A DNA stretch of 64,000 bases from Endomicrobium sp. (lineage in GTDB: Bacteria; Elusimicrobiota; Endomicrobiia; Endomicrobiales; Endomicrobiaceae), in assembly GCA_031262585.1 (NCBI GenBank), contig JAISHK010000004.1, positions 62,001-126,000 of the forward strand, in the 5' to 3' direction. The position numbers and the translations under genes were made by a program. Position 1 is the stretch's first letter; the number at the start of each line of letters is the position of its first letter. Positions 1-10,301 of this stretch are shown here, piece after piece. Under the pieces are notes generated by a model, which worked only from the letters and a program-made list of their open reading frames with translations, did no database searches and was not told where the DNA came from.

Positions 1-328
1 TGCCTAAATTATCAACAGGTTGTCCCAAAACATTAAATATTCTACCAAGCGTTTTCTCCCCCACGGGGACACTAATAGGAGCGAAAGTTCTCACAGCTTT
101 CATACCTCTCTTCATTCCATCAGTTGAACCCATAGCAATAGCTCTTACTTCAAAATTATCCATTTCAAACATTGTTTCAAGTACTAAATCAGTATTATTG
201 GGCATTTTTACAATTAATGCTTCATAAATTTCAGGAACGGTATTTTTAAACTTAAAATCTACAACAGCCCCTTGTACTTTTATAACAACACCTACATTAT
301 TTTCCCTATCTATTTTTTTGGTTTCCAT
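1..328 (-). CDS. atpD: ATP synthase F1 subunit beta, N-terminal part (cut by window edge)
   Basis: Minus-strand frame opening with ATG at 328 and still open at base 1, so only about 109 N-terminal residues are seen. The translation begins METKKIDREN and contains GVVIKVQGAVVDF and later LGRIFNVLGQPVD, the beta-barrel start and the segment before the nucleotide-binding domain of F-type beta subunits. Beta carries the catalytic ATP sites of the cytoplasmic F1 head. The start lies one base after the atpG stop, so it is the next gene of the atp operon. The Walker A loop lies outside the window. Confidence 0.95.
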   Translation of the reverse strand, partial: METKKIDRENNVGVVIKVQGAVVDFKFKNTVPEIYEALIVKMPNNTDLVLETMFEMDNFEVRAIAMGSTDGMKRGMKAVRTFAPISVPVGEKTLGRIFNVLGQPVDNLG

Positions 329-329
329 T

Positions 330-1175
330 TTATATTCCCCATTGCCCATTGGCAAGATCTAAAATTTCATTTGTAATTTTTTCTTGTCTAGATTTATTGT
401 AAATATTAGTTAAAGTAACAGATATATCATTTGCATTATCTCTAGCATTTCTCATAGCTGTCATTCTAGCTGCCTGCTCCGAAGCATAGGCATTCATTAA
501 TACGCCATAAAACTCAACTTCAAAATAAAAAGGAAGCAAATCTTTAAGAACTTGCTTAGAACTAGGTTCAAAAATATAATCCAAACCTGGCTCTTTAAAA
601 TTCTTATCTGCTTTAACAGGGAATATTTCATCAACAATAGGTTCTTGTACAAGCATATTTTTAAATTCAGTATAAACTACACTTACTTTTACAAACTCCC
701 TAGAAAGATAAAACTTTTTTGCAATATCAATTATAGGGTATATGTCATCATACTTCGGGAAATTTGATCCCATATCAAATGATGCTAATACATTATAACC
801 ACATCTTGCCGCCTCTACAGATGCCTTTTTACCTATAACAACAATATAGTCATCTCTTAAAATATAAGACTCCATTTTTTTAAATAAATTTACGATTAAT
901 CCACCTGCTAAGCCTTTATCTGGAGAAATAATATAAACAAGACGTTCTCTACTTCTATCAACAGTAAAATTTGCTACATCTTTATATAAATCTTTATTGA
1001 CAAGAATTTTTTGAACCATATACTTAATTTTTTTAGCATAAGGATTGTGTTTTTCAACTACCTTTCGGGCTTTACGTATTTTAGAAGCGGCTATCATTTC
1101 CATAGCTTTTGCTATTTGAAATATACTATTTGAAGTTTTTATTCTTTTCTTAAGTTGTTGTAGGTTTTGTGCCAT
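330..1175 (-). CDS. atpG: ATP synthase F1 subunit gamma
   Basis: 281 residues, normal length for the central rotor stalk of F1. The N-terminus has the family pattern QQLKKRI...AKAMEMIAASKIRKA, and the C-terminus has the paired helix MRNARDNANDI, which with the N-terminal helix forms the rotating coiled coil. The ATG at 1175 is favoured because the conserved N-terminus begins there, even though it overlaps the end of atpA by 26 bases. The protein couples c-ring rotation to catalysis in the alpha3beta3 head. The order alpha-gamma-beta is standard. Confidence 0.97.
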   Translation of the reverse strand: MAQNLQQLKKRIKTSNSIFQIAKAMEMIAASKIRKARKVVEKHNPYAKKIKYMVQKILVNKDLYKDVANFTVDRSRERLVYIISPDKGLAGGLIVNLFKKMESYILRDDYIVVIGKKASVEAARCGYNVLASFDMGSNFPKYDDIYPIIDIAKKFYLSREFVKVSVVYTEFKNMLVQEPIVDEIFPVKADKNFKEPGLDYIFEPSSKQVLKDLLPFYFEVEFYGVLMNAYASEQAARMTAMRNARDNANDISVTLTNIYNKSRQEKITNEILDLANGQWGI

Positions 1176-2691
1176 AATTATTTATACTCTTAAACTCATA
1201 AATTTCTTTTTTAAGTTCAGCCCTTAAAGTCTCATCTATTTTTACACCAGTCGAAAGTTTGTTTGCAGTATCAAGATACAATTTCTTTATGTATTCTATC
1301 ATTTGATTCTCAACTTCCGCAATTTTGACAACATCTATATCGTCAAAAAAACCCGATGTCACTGCAAAAATAGACAATATCTCCGAAAGTTCATCATAAG
1401 ACTTATACTGAGGCTGTTTAAGAATTTCTGTAATTCTTCTGCCTCTTTCAAGTCTATTTAAAGTACCCTCGTCCAAGTCACTACCAAACTGCGTAAATGC
1501 TTGCAACTCTCTAAACTGCGAAAGCTCCAATCTTACCGGACCTGCCAGCTGTTTCATCGATGCAGTTTGTGCTGCTCCTCCCACACGAGAAACAGAAAGA
1601 CCCACATTTATAGCTGGACGTACACCAGCATTGAACAAGTCAGCTTCTAAATATATTTGACCATCAGTAATTGAAACTATATTTGTAGGAATATAGGCTG
1701 ATAAATCATTGCCCTGAGTTTCAACAATAGGAAGCGCCGTTATTGATCCACTACCTTTTTCTTTAGACATTTTTGATGCCCTTTCTAAAAGTCTTGAATG
1801 AAGATAAAAAATATCTCCAGGATAGGCTTCGCGACCTGCAGGTCTCTTAATTAAAAGAGAAAGCTGTCTATATGACCAAGCGTGTTTTGTTAAATCATCA
1901 TAAACAACTAAAACATCTTCTCCTTTATCCATGAAATACTCTCCTATTGCGGATGCAGCAAGAGGGGCGATATATTGCATTGATACAGAATCTGATGCAG
2001 AGGCAGCAACAATAATTGTATAATCTAAAGCACTTTCTTCCTTAAGTTTTGTTGTGATAGATGCCAAGCTAGATTGTTTTTGTCCAATAGAACAATATAT
2101 ACATATAACCCTTTTTAATTTCATATCATTTTTTTTTTGATTTAATATAGTGTCAATTGCTATTGCCGTTTTTCCAGTTCCTCTATCTCCTATTATAAGC
2201 TCTCTTTGGCCCCTACCTATAGGAGTTAATGCATCAATAGCTTTAATACCAGTTTTTAGAGGAGTGTCTACAGGACTTCTTTCTATAATACTCGGTGCAA
2301 TTTTTTCAACAGGATAATAAGCAACATTTTCATGTTTTAATTCTTTACCGTCAATAGGTTCTCCTAAAGTATTTACAACTCTTCCAATAAGTTTATCTGA
2401 AACAGCAACATTTAAAACTTTACCAGTAGCTTTTATTTTCATCCCACGCACAATATGTCCTGAATTTTTTAGTAAAACTATTGTAACAAAATCTTGGTCA
2501 ATATTTAAAACAAAACCTATTGATCCATCATCGAATTCTACTTTTTCATAGTATCCCACATCTGAGAGACCTAAAGCCCTTACAATTTCATCACCTATAC
2601 TTTCAACTCTTCCAAAATTTACAAATTCTGGATCTATTTGCATAGAATATAATTCTTTTTCAATTTTCAATATTATTTCTTCTGGTTTCAT
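1150..2691 (-). CDS. atpA: ATP synthase F1 subunit alpha
   Basis: 513 residues, full length. Walker A motif GDRGTGKTAIA lies at about residue 168, and the alpha-specific RPAINVGLSVSRVGG stretch is in the second half. Alpha carries the non-catalytic nucleotide sites and alternates with beta in the F1 head. The start ATG overlaps the atpH stop in a TAATG junction, suggesting translational coupling, and the 3' end overlaps atpG by 26 bases. No missing motif was seen. Confidence 0.98.
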   Translation of the reverse strand: MKPEEIILKIEKELYSMQIDPEFVNFGRVESIGDEIVRALGLSDVGYYEKVEFDDGSIGFVLNIDQDFVTIVLLKNSGHIVRGMKIKATGKVLNVAVSDKLIGRVVNTLGEPIDGKELKHENVAYYPVEKIAPSIIERSPVDTPLKTGIKAIDALTPIGRGQRELIIGDRGTGKTAIAIDTILNQKKNDMKLKRVICIYCSIGQKQSSLASITTKLKEESALDYTIIVAASASDSVSMQYIAPLAASAIGEYFMDKGEDVLVVYDDLTKHAWSYRQLSLLIKRPAGREAYPGDIFYLHSRLLERASKMSKEKGSGSITALPIVETQGNDLSAYIPTNIVSITDGQIYLEADLFNAGVRPAINVGLSVSRVGGAAQTASMKQLAGPVRLELSQFRELQAFTQFGSDLDEGTLNRLERGRRITEILKQPQYKSYDELSEILSIFAVTSGFFDDIDVVKIAEVENQMIEYIKKLYLDTANKLSTGVKIDETLRAELKKEIYEFKSINNYGTKPTTT

Positions 2692-3047
2692 TACAATTTC
2701 TCTCTTATTTCATTTAAAGTTCTTTTTATTATCCCAGAAATGCTGTAATCAACAACAAAATCACCATATTCAAAACGCATTCCACCAATAATATTTTCGT
2801 CATCACGTTTAAACCAAATTTTTTTATTTGGAAACATATCAATAATCTTCGCTTTACATACGTCACTCAATTCGCCAGCAAAACTCACCACAACACTGCT
2901 ATTTTTTATTTCTTCGGACAATAACAAAAGAAAAAGCTTAATATTTCGTTTTGAAAGATTTAAATATATCCATTTCAAATCTTTTTCAGATAATTCGTTA
3001 TATTTTATTACAGATTCTGCAAGTTCTTTAATTTGTGTTCTTTTCAT
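2691..3047 (-). CDS. atpH: ATP synthase F1 subunit delta, short form
   Basis: The ORF track starts at 3092, deep inside atpF. The ATG at 3047 (MKRTQIKEL) is more likely, giving about 118 residues and a 20-base overlap with atpF. The C-terminal part (IIGGMRFEYGDFVVDYSISG) matches the delta/OSCP signature. The usual length is about 180 residues, so much of the N-terminal six-helix domain that grips alpha is missing or strongly reduced. Delta joins the F1 head to the b-subunit stator. Identification rests on the C-terminal motif and its place between atpF and atpA. Confidence 0.85.
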   Translation of the reverse strand: MKRTQIKELAESVIKYNELSEKDLKWIYLNLSKRNIKLFLLLLSEEIKNSSVVVSFAGELSDVCKAKIIDMFPNKKIWFKRDDENIIGGMRFEYGDFVVDYSISGIIKRTLNEIREKL

Positions 3048-3537
3048 ACATTTTATCCAATACACGTAACATAAGTTTTTGTTTTTCATCATCAGTAAAC
3101 AAATCTGATAAAATTTTTGATAGAATTTTACTTGAAATATCTATTGAAATCTTACCAATTTGTTTATTAACAACTTCAAATTCTGCTAATGCTTTACACC
3201 TCGCATCTTCTAAAATTTTCTCCGAACACTGCTTTGCTTCCTCTTTTGCCTTTTCTTTTGTTTCATCATTAGAAACTTTAATTGAAACCATCAACTTATC
3301 AGCATTGCTTTTAGCAGTCGCAATTATTTTTTTCGCTTCTTCTCCTGCATTATCCAAAGCTATTTTGGCATTCTCAGAATCTCGTAAAGACTGTTCAATT
3401 TTATTTTTTCTTTCATCAAGTATTTTCTCTAAAGGCTTATATAAAAACTTTTTAAGAATAAACACTATAATTGAAAAGTTAATAAGCTGAAATAAAAACA
3501 ATTTCGTTTCCAAACCAAATTTTTGTATTATTTCCAT
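3028..3537 (-). CDS. atpF: ATP synthase Fo subunit b
   Basis: 169 residues. One membrane helix near residues 11-30 (LFLFQLINFSIIVFILKKFL) is followed by a long charged, alanine-rich coiled coil (ERKNKIEQSLRDSENAK...), the classic layout of the b-subunit stator stalk. ATG at 3537 lies directly upstream of the membrane helix. The 3' end overlaps atpH. It acts as the peripheral stalk holding F1 against rotor torque. Only one b-type gene is present here, so the stalk is probably a homodimer. Confidence 0.95.
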   Translation of the reverse strand: MEIIQKFGLETKLFLFQLINFSIIVFILKKFLYKPLEKILDERKNKIEQSLRDSENAKIALDNAGEEAKKIIATAKSNADKLMVSIKVSNDETKEKAKEEAKQCSEKILEDARCKALAEFEVVNKQIGKISIDISSKILSKILSDLFTDDEKQKLMLRVLDKMYEKNTN

Positions 3538-3573
3538 TTTATACCTCTTAAGTACTACTTACTATTCAAACAA

Positions 3574-4504
<931 letters not shown>

Positions 4505-4511
<7 letters not shown>

Positions 4512-4735
4512 TTAAAACCACCTTTGCTCTATTCAAAATGTAAACAAACCATTTTCTTCCTTATCATTAGGACATAATTTATACACCTCAAATTCACTAC
4601 TGCTTCACCTTTTCTTTATCTCTAAATTTACCGTAGACAACACAAACAACACAGGTTCTTTTTAGCATTTAAAACAAAAATTTTCAAGTCCACGACTTTT
4701 ACATGCACGTTTTTTGCATTTAAAATCCACCTTTG
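4505..4735 (-). repeat. Duplicated atpB ribosome-binding/start segment
   Basis: The 22-base segment around the atpB start (4505-4526, read on the minus strand as CAAAGGTGG..TTTAAATGCAAA) is repeated almost exactly at 4713-4735, differing by one inserted base. The upstream copy has its own ATG but stops after six codons. This may be the remnant of a local duplication or the dead start of an upstream gene. Confidence 0.7.
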
Positions 4736-5420
4736 TTTAAATACAAGTTGCCAAATTGAATATATATTTCTATATACTCATTTTGTCTATTTATTATCTT
4801 CCATTTTGATAATCACATAAAATTTCTAAAAAAATTCTATTTATTCTTTCAGAAATTTTATTATTCAATATCACAACAAAAATAAAAACTAAAATAAGCA
4901 TAATTATTCTTTTGTTAAGCTTATGTTTTAAAAACACATATTAATAAAAACAAATCTGCTGAAAACCAAGTCACGCCTCCTTTTTGAAAACGTTTGATAA
5001 ACACACATTAAAACCCATAAAATTATAATAAAAAGTTTTTCTTATAAATATTTCACACTAAAGTCATTCTGTTCATCAGTATTAAAAAATTATCAAAATT
5101 TAAATCTCAAAAGAAAATATTATTTTATTGTCAAAAACCTAGCACTAAGCAAAAAGACTCAATTCAAGAAAAAACAAAAATCCAAGTTTTTACTATACAA
5201 TATAAGCGGACTAATAAGCTAGTTTTTAAAGATATAAGTTTCTATTATTGAACTAATCAACTATTATAAAAACTGTACGTAATATATGAATCTTTCAATA
5301 AATTTATTTAAACTAACTAACTTAAACGAAGAGATAAAAAGAAAAATCAGACATGAAAACAAAATTAAAAAACGACAAAACCTCTAGGTGTCATCTAACG
5401 ATCGTTAACATAAACACCGA
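4512..5420. other. Spacer upstream of atpB, no intact gene
   Basis: About 0.9 kb of AT-rich sequence with no ORF of useful length. It contains the duplicated atpB start segment near 4713-4735 and a partly similar TTTAGCATTTAAAAC at about 4663. The atp promoter should lie here but no convincing -35/-10 pair was picked out. A decayed gene, for example atpI, is possible but no family motif was recognised. Confidence 0.6.
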
Positions 5421-5493
5421 AGCCGATGAGAGGATTTGAACCTCCGACTTATTGCTTACGAAGCAATTGCTCTACCAACTGAGCTACATCGGC
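5421..5493 (-). tRNA. tRNA-Thr (anticodon CGT)
   Basis: On the minus strand a 73-base cloverleaf: acceptor GCCGATG pairs with CATCGGC, D-arm TAGCTCAGTTGGTAGAGC, anticodon stem ATTGC/GCAAT around TTCGTAA, and T-loop GGTTCAAATCC. Anticodon CGT reads ACG. The sequence resembles tRNA-Thr. The discriminator base reads T and no CCA is encoded. Confidence 0.95.
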
Positions 5494-5542
5494 ATTAAAT
5501 ACATATTTTTATAGTAACTAATAAAATCGATAAATAAAAATA

Positions 5543-5615
5543 TGCTGAGGGACAGAATTGAACTGTCGACACCAGGTTTTTCAGACCTGTGCTCTACCAA
5601 CTGAGCTACCTCAGC
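5543..5615 (-). tRNA. tRNA-Phe (anticodon GAA)
   Basis: Minus-strand 73-base cloverleaf: acceptor GCTGAGG/CCTCAGC, D-arm TAGCTCAGTTGGTAGAGC, anticodon stem CAGGT/ACCTG with loop CTGAAAA, discriminator A, and CCA not encoded. It lies 50 bases from tRNA-Thr in the same direction, so the two may be cotranscribed. Confidence 0.96.
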
Positions 5616-5632
5616 ATGCAAAAAAACTTTTT

Positions 5633-5926
5633 CTAGTTTTTACCGCTGTATTTTTCAACAAAAACCTGCTTTCCTGTTTCAAAGACTTTGTCAATCTTAT
5701 TCTTATTTTCTTCCAAAACCTCTTCTTTACGTTCTTCAAAAATTTTACGATTACTCCCAACAACATCTTCATTTAACTCACTAATAGTATTGACTATTTC
5801 CTCTCCTAAATTTTTAATATTACGTCTAGTTTCTTTACCTGATTTTGGAGCATACAAAATTCCAAACACCGCACCTATCAATCCTCCTAAAATAAAAGTA
5901 AAGAAAATATCTCTATTATCGCTCAT
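5633..5926 (-). CDS. YtxH-domain small membrane-anchored protein
   Basis: 97 residues. A single N-terminal hydrophobic segment with GGLIGAVFGILYAPKSGKETR is the hallmark of YtxH proteins. The rest is a charged, helical, probably coiled-coil tail. Members are often linked to envelope stress, but the exact role is unknown. ATG at 5926 overlaps the stop of the upstream gene by four bases (ATGA), so the two are translationally coupled; the pair DUF948-like plus YtxH is common in bacteria. Confidence 0.85.
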   Translation of the reverse strand: MSDNRDIFFTFILGGLIGAVFGILYAPKSGKETRRNIKNLGEEIVNTISELNEDVVGSNRKIFEERKEEVLEENKNKIDKVFETGKQVFVEKYSGKN

Positions 5927-6219
5927 TTATTTCCTCCAGGCATTCGTTTTTTTCTTTTATTAATGTTTGAAATAATACAAAATAAAAGTGAAACAAACGA
6001 AATAATTGGTGATGAGAACTTTTCTATTATAGATGCAACCTTATCAGATAATTTAGTAACAAAACCTAATTCATTATTAATTTTACGCATAACTAACTCA
6101 AACTCTTTTGTTGCTCTTTTTATCTGAACTAACGTAATCACTAAACAAAAAACAACTGCAAGTATAGAAATACCTAACAAGATAACTACAATAATTAACA
6201 CATGATCTAGTGATCTCAT
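5923..6219 (-). CDS. DUF948-like membrane protein
   Basis: 98 residues. An N-terminal membrane helix (LIIVVILLGISILAVVFCLV) is followed by an amphipathic region (IKRATKEFELVMRKINNE) and a second hydrophobic stretch. This looks like the DUF948 family that is usually encoded beside YtxH proteins, as here. It ends in a basic tail. The function is not known; the assignment relies on layout and neighbour more than on strong motifs. Confidence 0.65.
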   Translation of the reverse strand: MRSLDHVLIIVVILLGISILAVVFCLVITLVQIKRATKEFELVMRKINNELGFVTKLSDKVASIIEKFSSPIISFVSLLFCIISNINKRKKRMPGGNK

Positions 6220-6355
6220 ACCAAGAAGGTTTTAACAAAATTTTTATAGTATGTCAAGCAAAATAAACTAAAATTATTTCTTTGGTTTTTATAAAATAAA
6301 TATAACACTATTATAAAATTAAAATATTTTTTATTAATTATTAAAATGAAAATAT

Positions 6356-8386
6356 TTATTTTCTTTTATTTTTAGATAAATTCTTACTAAATTTCATACT
6401 TTTAAGCTCAAGTATTTTATCTCTAAAAATAGTTGCAGATTCAAAATCAAGATCTTCTGCAGCTTTTTTCATTTTTAATTCTATTTCTTTTATTATTCCA
6501 CTAATATTTTTTGGCGTAATTTTACAACCAAACTGCTGTTGAGTAACTATATGAGAAATAGATTCTCGTTTTGATAAATTACTAAATTCGTCAAGCTCAT
6601 AAACTGCTTTAACTATTGTTTCAGGCTTAATATTATTTTTTTTGTTGTATTCAAGCTGCTTCTTTCTACGACGATTCATCTCGGTTAAAGCTTTCTGCAT
6701 TGAACCTGTTATAATATCAGCATAAAAAATAACGCGCCCATTAACGTTCCTTGCAGCTCTACCGCATATCTGAATCAGAGCAGATTCAGAACGTAAAAAA
6801 CCCTCTTTATCAGCATCTAAAACCGCCACTAAAGCAACTTCAGGAAGATCTAAACCTTCTCTTAAAAGATTAATGCCAACCAAAACATCAAATTTCCCAA
6901 GTCGTAAATTTTTAAGTATCTCTATTCTCGTTAAAGTATCTATTTCAGAATGTAAATATTCAACTTCAAACCTTTTTTCTTTTAAATATAATGACAAATC
7001 TTCTGCTGTTCTTTTTGTAAGAGTAATAACTAATGTTCTTTGCTTATTACTGATTGTTTTTTGTATTTCTTGAATTAAATCTTTTACTTGTCCATTAATA
7101 GGTCGTATAATTACTTCAGGATCAACTAATCCAGTTGGACGAATGATTAAATCTACTACATGTTTTTTACTTTTTTCTAATTCATAAAGTCCCGGCGTTG
7201 CAGACACCATCATAAACTTTTTTATAAGTTTATCAAATTCTTGAAATTTCAACGGTCTATTATCTAAAGCTGATGGAAGTCTAAATCCAAAATCTATAAG
7301 GGTTTGTTTTCTACTTCTATCACTTTCATACATGCTTTTTATCTGAGGAAGAGATATGTGAGATTCATCGATTATTACTAGAAAATCATCATTGTTTCGC
7401 AAAAAATAATCTATTAGTGTTGTAGGTCTTGTTCCTAAAGGACTACCTGACAAATGCATTGAATAATTTTCAACACCACTACAAAATCCCGTTTCTTTTA
7501 GCATTTCCATATCATATTTTGTTCGCTGATAAAGGCGTTGAGATTCAAGAAGTTTATTTTGAGATTTTAATATTCCAACTCGCTCATTTAACTCTTCTTC
7601 TATAGTTTTTAATGCATTATTAATTTTGTCCTTACTAGCAACAAAAAGTTTAGCTGGATAAATGTATGCTTTATTCTTTTTATCAATCACCTCTCCTGTT
7701 AATGGCTTAAATTCTTTTATGCTTTCTATCATATCACCATAAAATTCAATTTTTAAAGCTGTTTCAAGATAAGCTGGAAAAATTTCAACAGTATCGCCTT
7801 TTACTCTAAATTTTCCTCTTATAAACTCACTTTCATTTCTTTCATAGTGACTTGCAACAAGTTCAGCTAAAAGCTGTTTCATTGATTTTTCCTTGCCACA
7901 AATTATTACAACACACATGTTTTGATAATCTTTTGGAGAACCCAAATTATATATACACGATACCGAAGCAACAACAATAACATCTTTTCTTTCAAGAAGA
8001 GACGTAGTAGCTTTTAGACGAAGACTATCTATACGATCGTTTATTGATGCATCTTTTTCTATATACGTGTTACTAGACGGGATGTAGGCCTCAGGTTGAT
8101 AATAATCATAATAAGATATAAAGTATCCTATAGCATTTTTTGGAAAAAAAGCCTTAAATTCCGCGTAAGTTTGAGCAGCTAAAATTTTATTAGGTAATAT
8201 TACAAGAGTAGGTTGTTGCAACTTCTCAATAACATTGGCCATAACAAACGTTTTACCTGAACCTGTAACACCAAGCAAAACCTGCGAATTTTTATTATTC
8301 AAATAATTATTATACAACTTATTAATAGCTTGAGATTGATCACCTGCAGGCTGAAATTTAGATACTAATTTAAATTTACTTTCCAT
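6356..8386 (-). CDS. uvrB: Excinuclease ABC subunit B
   Basis: 676 residues, full length. Walker A GVTGSGKTFVMAN lies at about residue 40, the beta-hairpin region ISYYDYYQPEAYIP at about 90, the helicase box DESH, GINLLREGLDLPEV in domain 3, and a C-terminal UVR motif (AAEDLDFESATIFRDKI) that contacts UvrC. UvrB verifies DNA damage in nucleotide excision repair after loading by UvrA. It lies nine bases after surE at the tail of the cell-wall cluster, so it may share that transcript. uvrA and uvrC are not in the window. Confidence 0.98.
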   Translation of the reverse strand: MESKFKLVSKFQPAGDQSQAINKLYNNYLNNKNSQVLLGVTGSGKTFVMANVIEKLQQPTLVILPNKILAAQTYAEFKAFFPKNAIGYFISYYDYYQPEAYIPSSNTYIEKDASINDRIDSLRLKATTSLLERKDVIVVASVSCIYNLGSPKDYQNMCVVIICGKEKSMKQLLAELVASHYERNESEFIRGKFRVKGDTVEIFPAYLETALKIEFYGDMIESIKEFKPLTGEVIDKKNKAYIYPAKLFVASKDKINNALKTIEEELNERVGILKSQNKLLESQRLYQRTKYDMEMLKETGFCSGVENYSMHLSGSPLGTRPTTLIDYFLRNNDDFLVIIDESHISLPQIKSMYESDRSRKQTLIDFGFRLPSALDNRPLKFQEFDKLIKKFMMVSATPGLYELEKSKKHVVDLIIRPTGLVDPEVIIRPINGQVKDLIQEIQKTISNKQRTLVITLTKRTAEDLSLYLKEKRFEVEYLHSEIDTLTRIEILKNLRLGKFDVLVGINLLREGLDLPEVALVAVLDADKEGFLRSESALIQICGRAARNVNGRVIFYADIITGSMQKALTEMNRRRKKQLEYNKKNNIKPETIVKAVYELDEFSNLSKRESISHIVTQQQFGCKITPKNISGIIKEIELKMKKAAEDLDFESATIFRDKILELKSMKFSKNLSKNKRK

Positions 8387-8395
8387 AAAAATACT

Positions 8396-9130
8396 TTAAT
8401 TATATTCCTCTATTTTTTCTATCAGCTCATAATTTGTTTGATCTAGTTGTAAAGGAGTAATGGAAATATAACCTTTATCCACCATATCAACATCAGTTCC
8501 ACTACCTTTTTTCTCAAAGATATACCTTCCAGACAATTTATAAAGATAGTTCCCATTTTTATCTGTTATAGTATCAATATTTTCATTATACGCTCTTGTT
8601 CCCAAAGGAACTACTTTTATGCCTTTATAATCTTTTGGAATATTTATATTTAAACAAATATTTTTAAATCTCTTCTTTCTTTTCAGCAATTTTTCAACAA
8701 TATTTCTAGTAGCAGCTGCCGAGTGAGCATATTCAGTAGCATTCATTTCAGCTGCTGAAACAGCGATTGAAGAAATTCCCAGCATAGCACCTTCTCTTGC
8801 TGCACCCACAGTTCCAGAATAAATAACATCTTGACCAAGATTAGGGCATGTATTTATACCTGACACTACAAGATCTATTTTATTCTTCAAAAATGAGTAT
8901 AAACCATATTTTACACAATCTGCGGGGGTTCCACCTCTAATTATATAAAAATCTTTAGCTACCCTTTCAACCTTTTTATACTTATCAAGAGAAATGCCGT
9001 GGCCTGTTCCTGACATCTGTCTTACTGGAACAATAACATAAACTTTAGCAATTTCAGAAAGTTTTTTTATTAATGGACGAAGTCCAGGTCCTTTGATACC
9101 ATCATCATTTGAAATCAAAATTTTATACAT
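8396..9130 (-). CDS. surE: 5'/3'-nucleotidase SurE
   Basis: 244 residues, typical length. The N-terminus ILISNDDGIKGPGL carries the metal-binding DD pair; SGTVGAAREGAMLG and the SGIN motif are also present. SurE dephosphorylates nucleoside monophosphates and is a survival or damage-control enzyme. ATG at 9130 has GAGGAAA upstream and overlaps murG by 16 bases. A link to peptidoglycan synthesis is positional only. Confidence 0.96.
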   Translation of the reverse strand: MYKILISNDDGIKGPGLRPLIKKLSEIAKVYVIVPVRQMSGTGHGISLDKYKKVERVAKDFYIIRGGTPADCVKYGLYSFLKNKIDLVVSGINTCPNLGQDVIYSGTVGAAREGAMLGISSIAVSAAEMNATEYAHSAAATRNIVEKLLKRKKRFKNICLNINIPKDYKGIKVVPLGTRAYNENIDTITDKNGNYLYKLSGRYIFEKKGSGTDVDMVDKGYISITPLQLDQTNYELIEKIEEYN

Positions 9131-10197
9131 TTCATTATTTCCTCAAATATTAATTTTTGTGCTAGAATATTAGCATTTTTAGTCATATTAATTTCAATAT
9201 TTTTTATATTACTTTTCAGTTCACTTATTGCTTCTTTTAAATTCATGCTCGTAAAATACTTTTCTTCTATTATTATTACTTTTCCTTCTGATTCTATTTC
9301 TTTCGCATTCCAATATTGATGTTCATCAGTAGCATAAGAATAAGGAACAAGAATAGCAGGTTTATTTAAAACTTTAAGCTCAAAAACTGTTCCTGCCCCT
9401 GAACGACATATTACAATATCACTAGCAGCATATGCATATTCAATATCATGCATATACTCATAAACTCTATAATTTTCATACTCTTTAACTTGCCTTTTAA
9501 TATAAACATAGTCTCTAAATCCGGTCACATGTAAAATTTGAGTTTTATCATTATAGAATAATTCTAAAAAAGCTTGACACGTAACTTGATTAAGTTTAGA
9601 TGATCCTAAACTACCACCAAAAATTAAAATTGTAAACAAATCTCTATTTAAATTAAGAGTTTTAATAGCTTTTTCTTTTGAAACATATAAAATATCCTCT
9701 CTTATAGGACATCCCACAAATAAAACATTCCTATTTTTAAACTTTTTTTTCAAACTTCGAAAACTTATAAAAGTCTTGATTGCAATTCTATTTAAGAGTA
9801 TATTCGCTTTTCCTGGCACAGCATTTTGTTCGTGAATAAAAATTTTTTTATGCAATATTTTAGACGCAAAAAGAACAGGCACAGTAATATATCCACCAGT
9901 ACCTACTACAACTAACGGTTTTAAAATCACAATTTGCCTTAACGCTTTTAAAAATACCAATAATGTTTTAATAAAAAATGAAATAAAGGAAACTGAAATT
10001 CTTTGCGGAGCTACAACTACATTAGAAATAATATATTTAAATCCACTTTTTTCTAAGATTTGTCTAGAAATAACATTATCACTTATAAAAAAAATTGGCT
10101 CATACCCGCTATCTCTAAACTCTTTTGCTAAAACTATACCAGGGTAAATATGACCACCCGTTCCACCTGAAACAATAAGAATGTTTTTTTGACACAC
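9115..10197 (-). CDS. murG: UDP-GlcNAc:lipid I N-acetylglucosaminyltransferase MurG
   Basis: 360 residues. The N-terminal G-loop SGGTGGHIYPG and the C-terminal donor-sugar motif CRSGAGTVFEL are intact, as is FGGSLGSSKLN in the middle. MurG makes lipid II from lipid I at the inner face of the membrane. The start is GTG at 10197, supported by an upstream GGGGAAAA. About 100 bases separate it from ftsW; downstream it overlaps surE. Confidence 0.97.
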   Translation of the reverse strand: MCQKNILIVSGGTGGHIYPGIVLAKEFRDSGYEPIFFISDNVISRQILEKSGFKYIISNVVVAPQRISVSFISFFIKTLLVFLKALRQIVILKPLVVVGTGGYITVPVLFASKILHKKIFIHEQNAVPGKANILLNRIAIKTFISFRSLKKKFKNRNVLFVGCPIREDILYVSKEKAIKTLNLNRDLFTILIFGGSLGSSKLNQVTCQAFLELFYNDKTQILHVTGFRDYVYIKRQVKEYENYRVYEYMHDIEYAYAASDIVICRSGAGTVFELKVLNKPAILVPYSYATDEHQYWNAKEIESEGKVIIIEEKYFTSMNLKEAISELKSNIKNIEINMTKNANILAQKLIFEEIMKCIKF

Positions 10198-10301
10198 TTT
10201 TTATTTTCCCCACAAAATTAAATCAACATTTCTTTTTAGAACGCACTTATCAAATCAAAAAATTAAATTACAAACTAATTTAACTATCATAAATAATATT
10301 T

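Noticed and set aside
552-767. Plus-strand ORF of 71 residues within atpG
   Set aside because: Antisense shadow of a well-supported conserved gene; no motif of its own.
3035-3490. Plus-strand ORF of 151 residues opposite atpF
   Set aside because: Long only because the coiled-coil gene on the other strand has biased codons; no recognisable protein.
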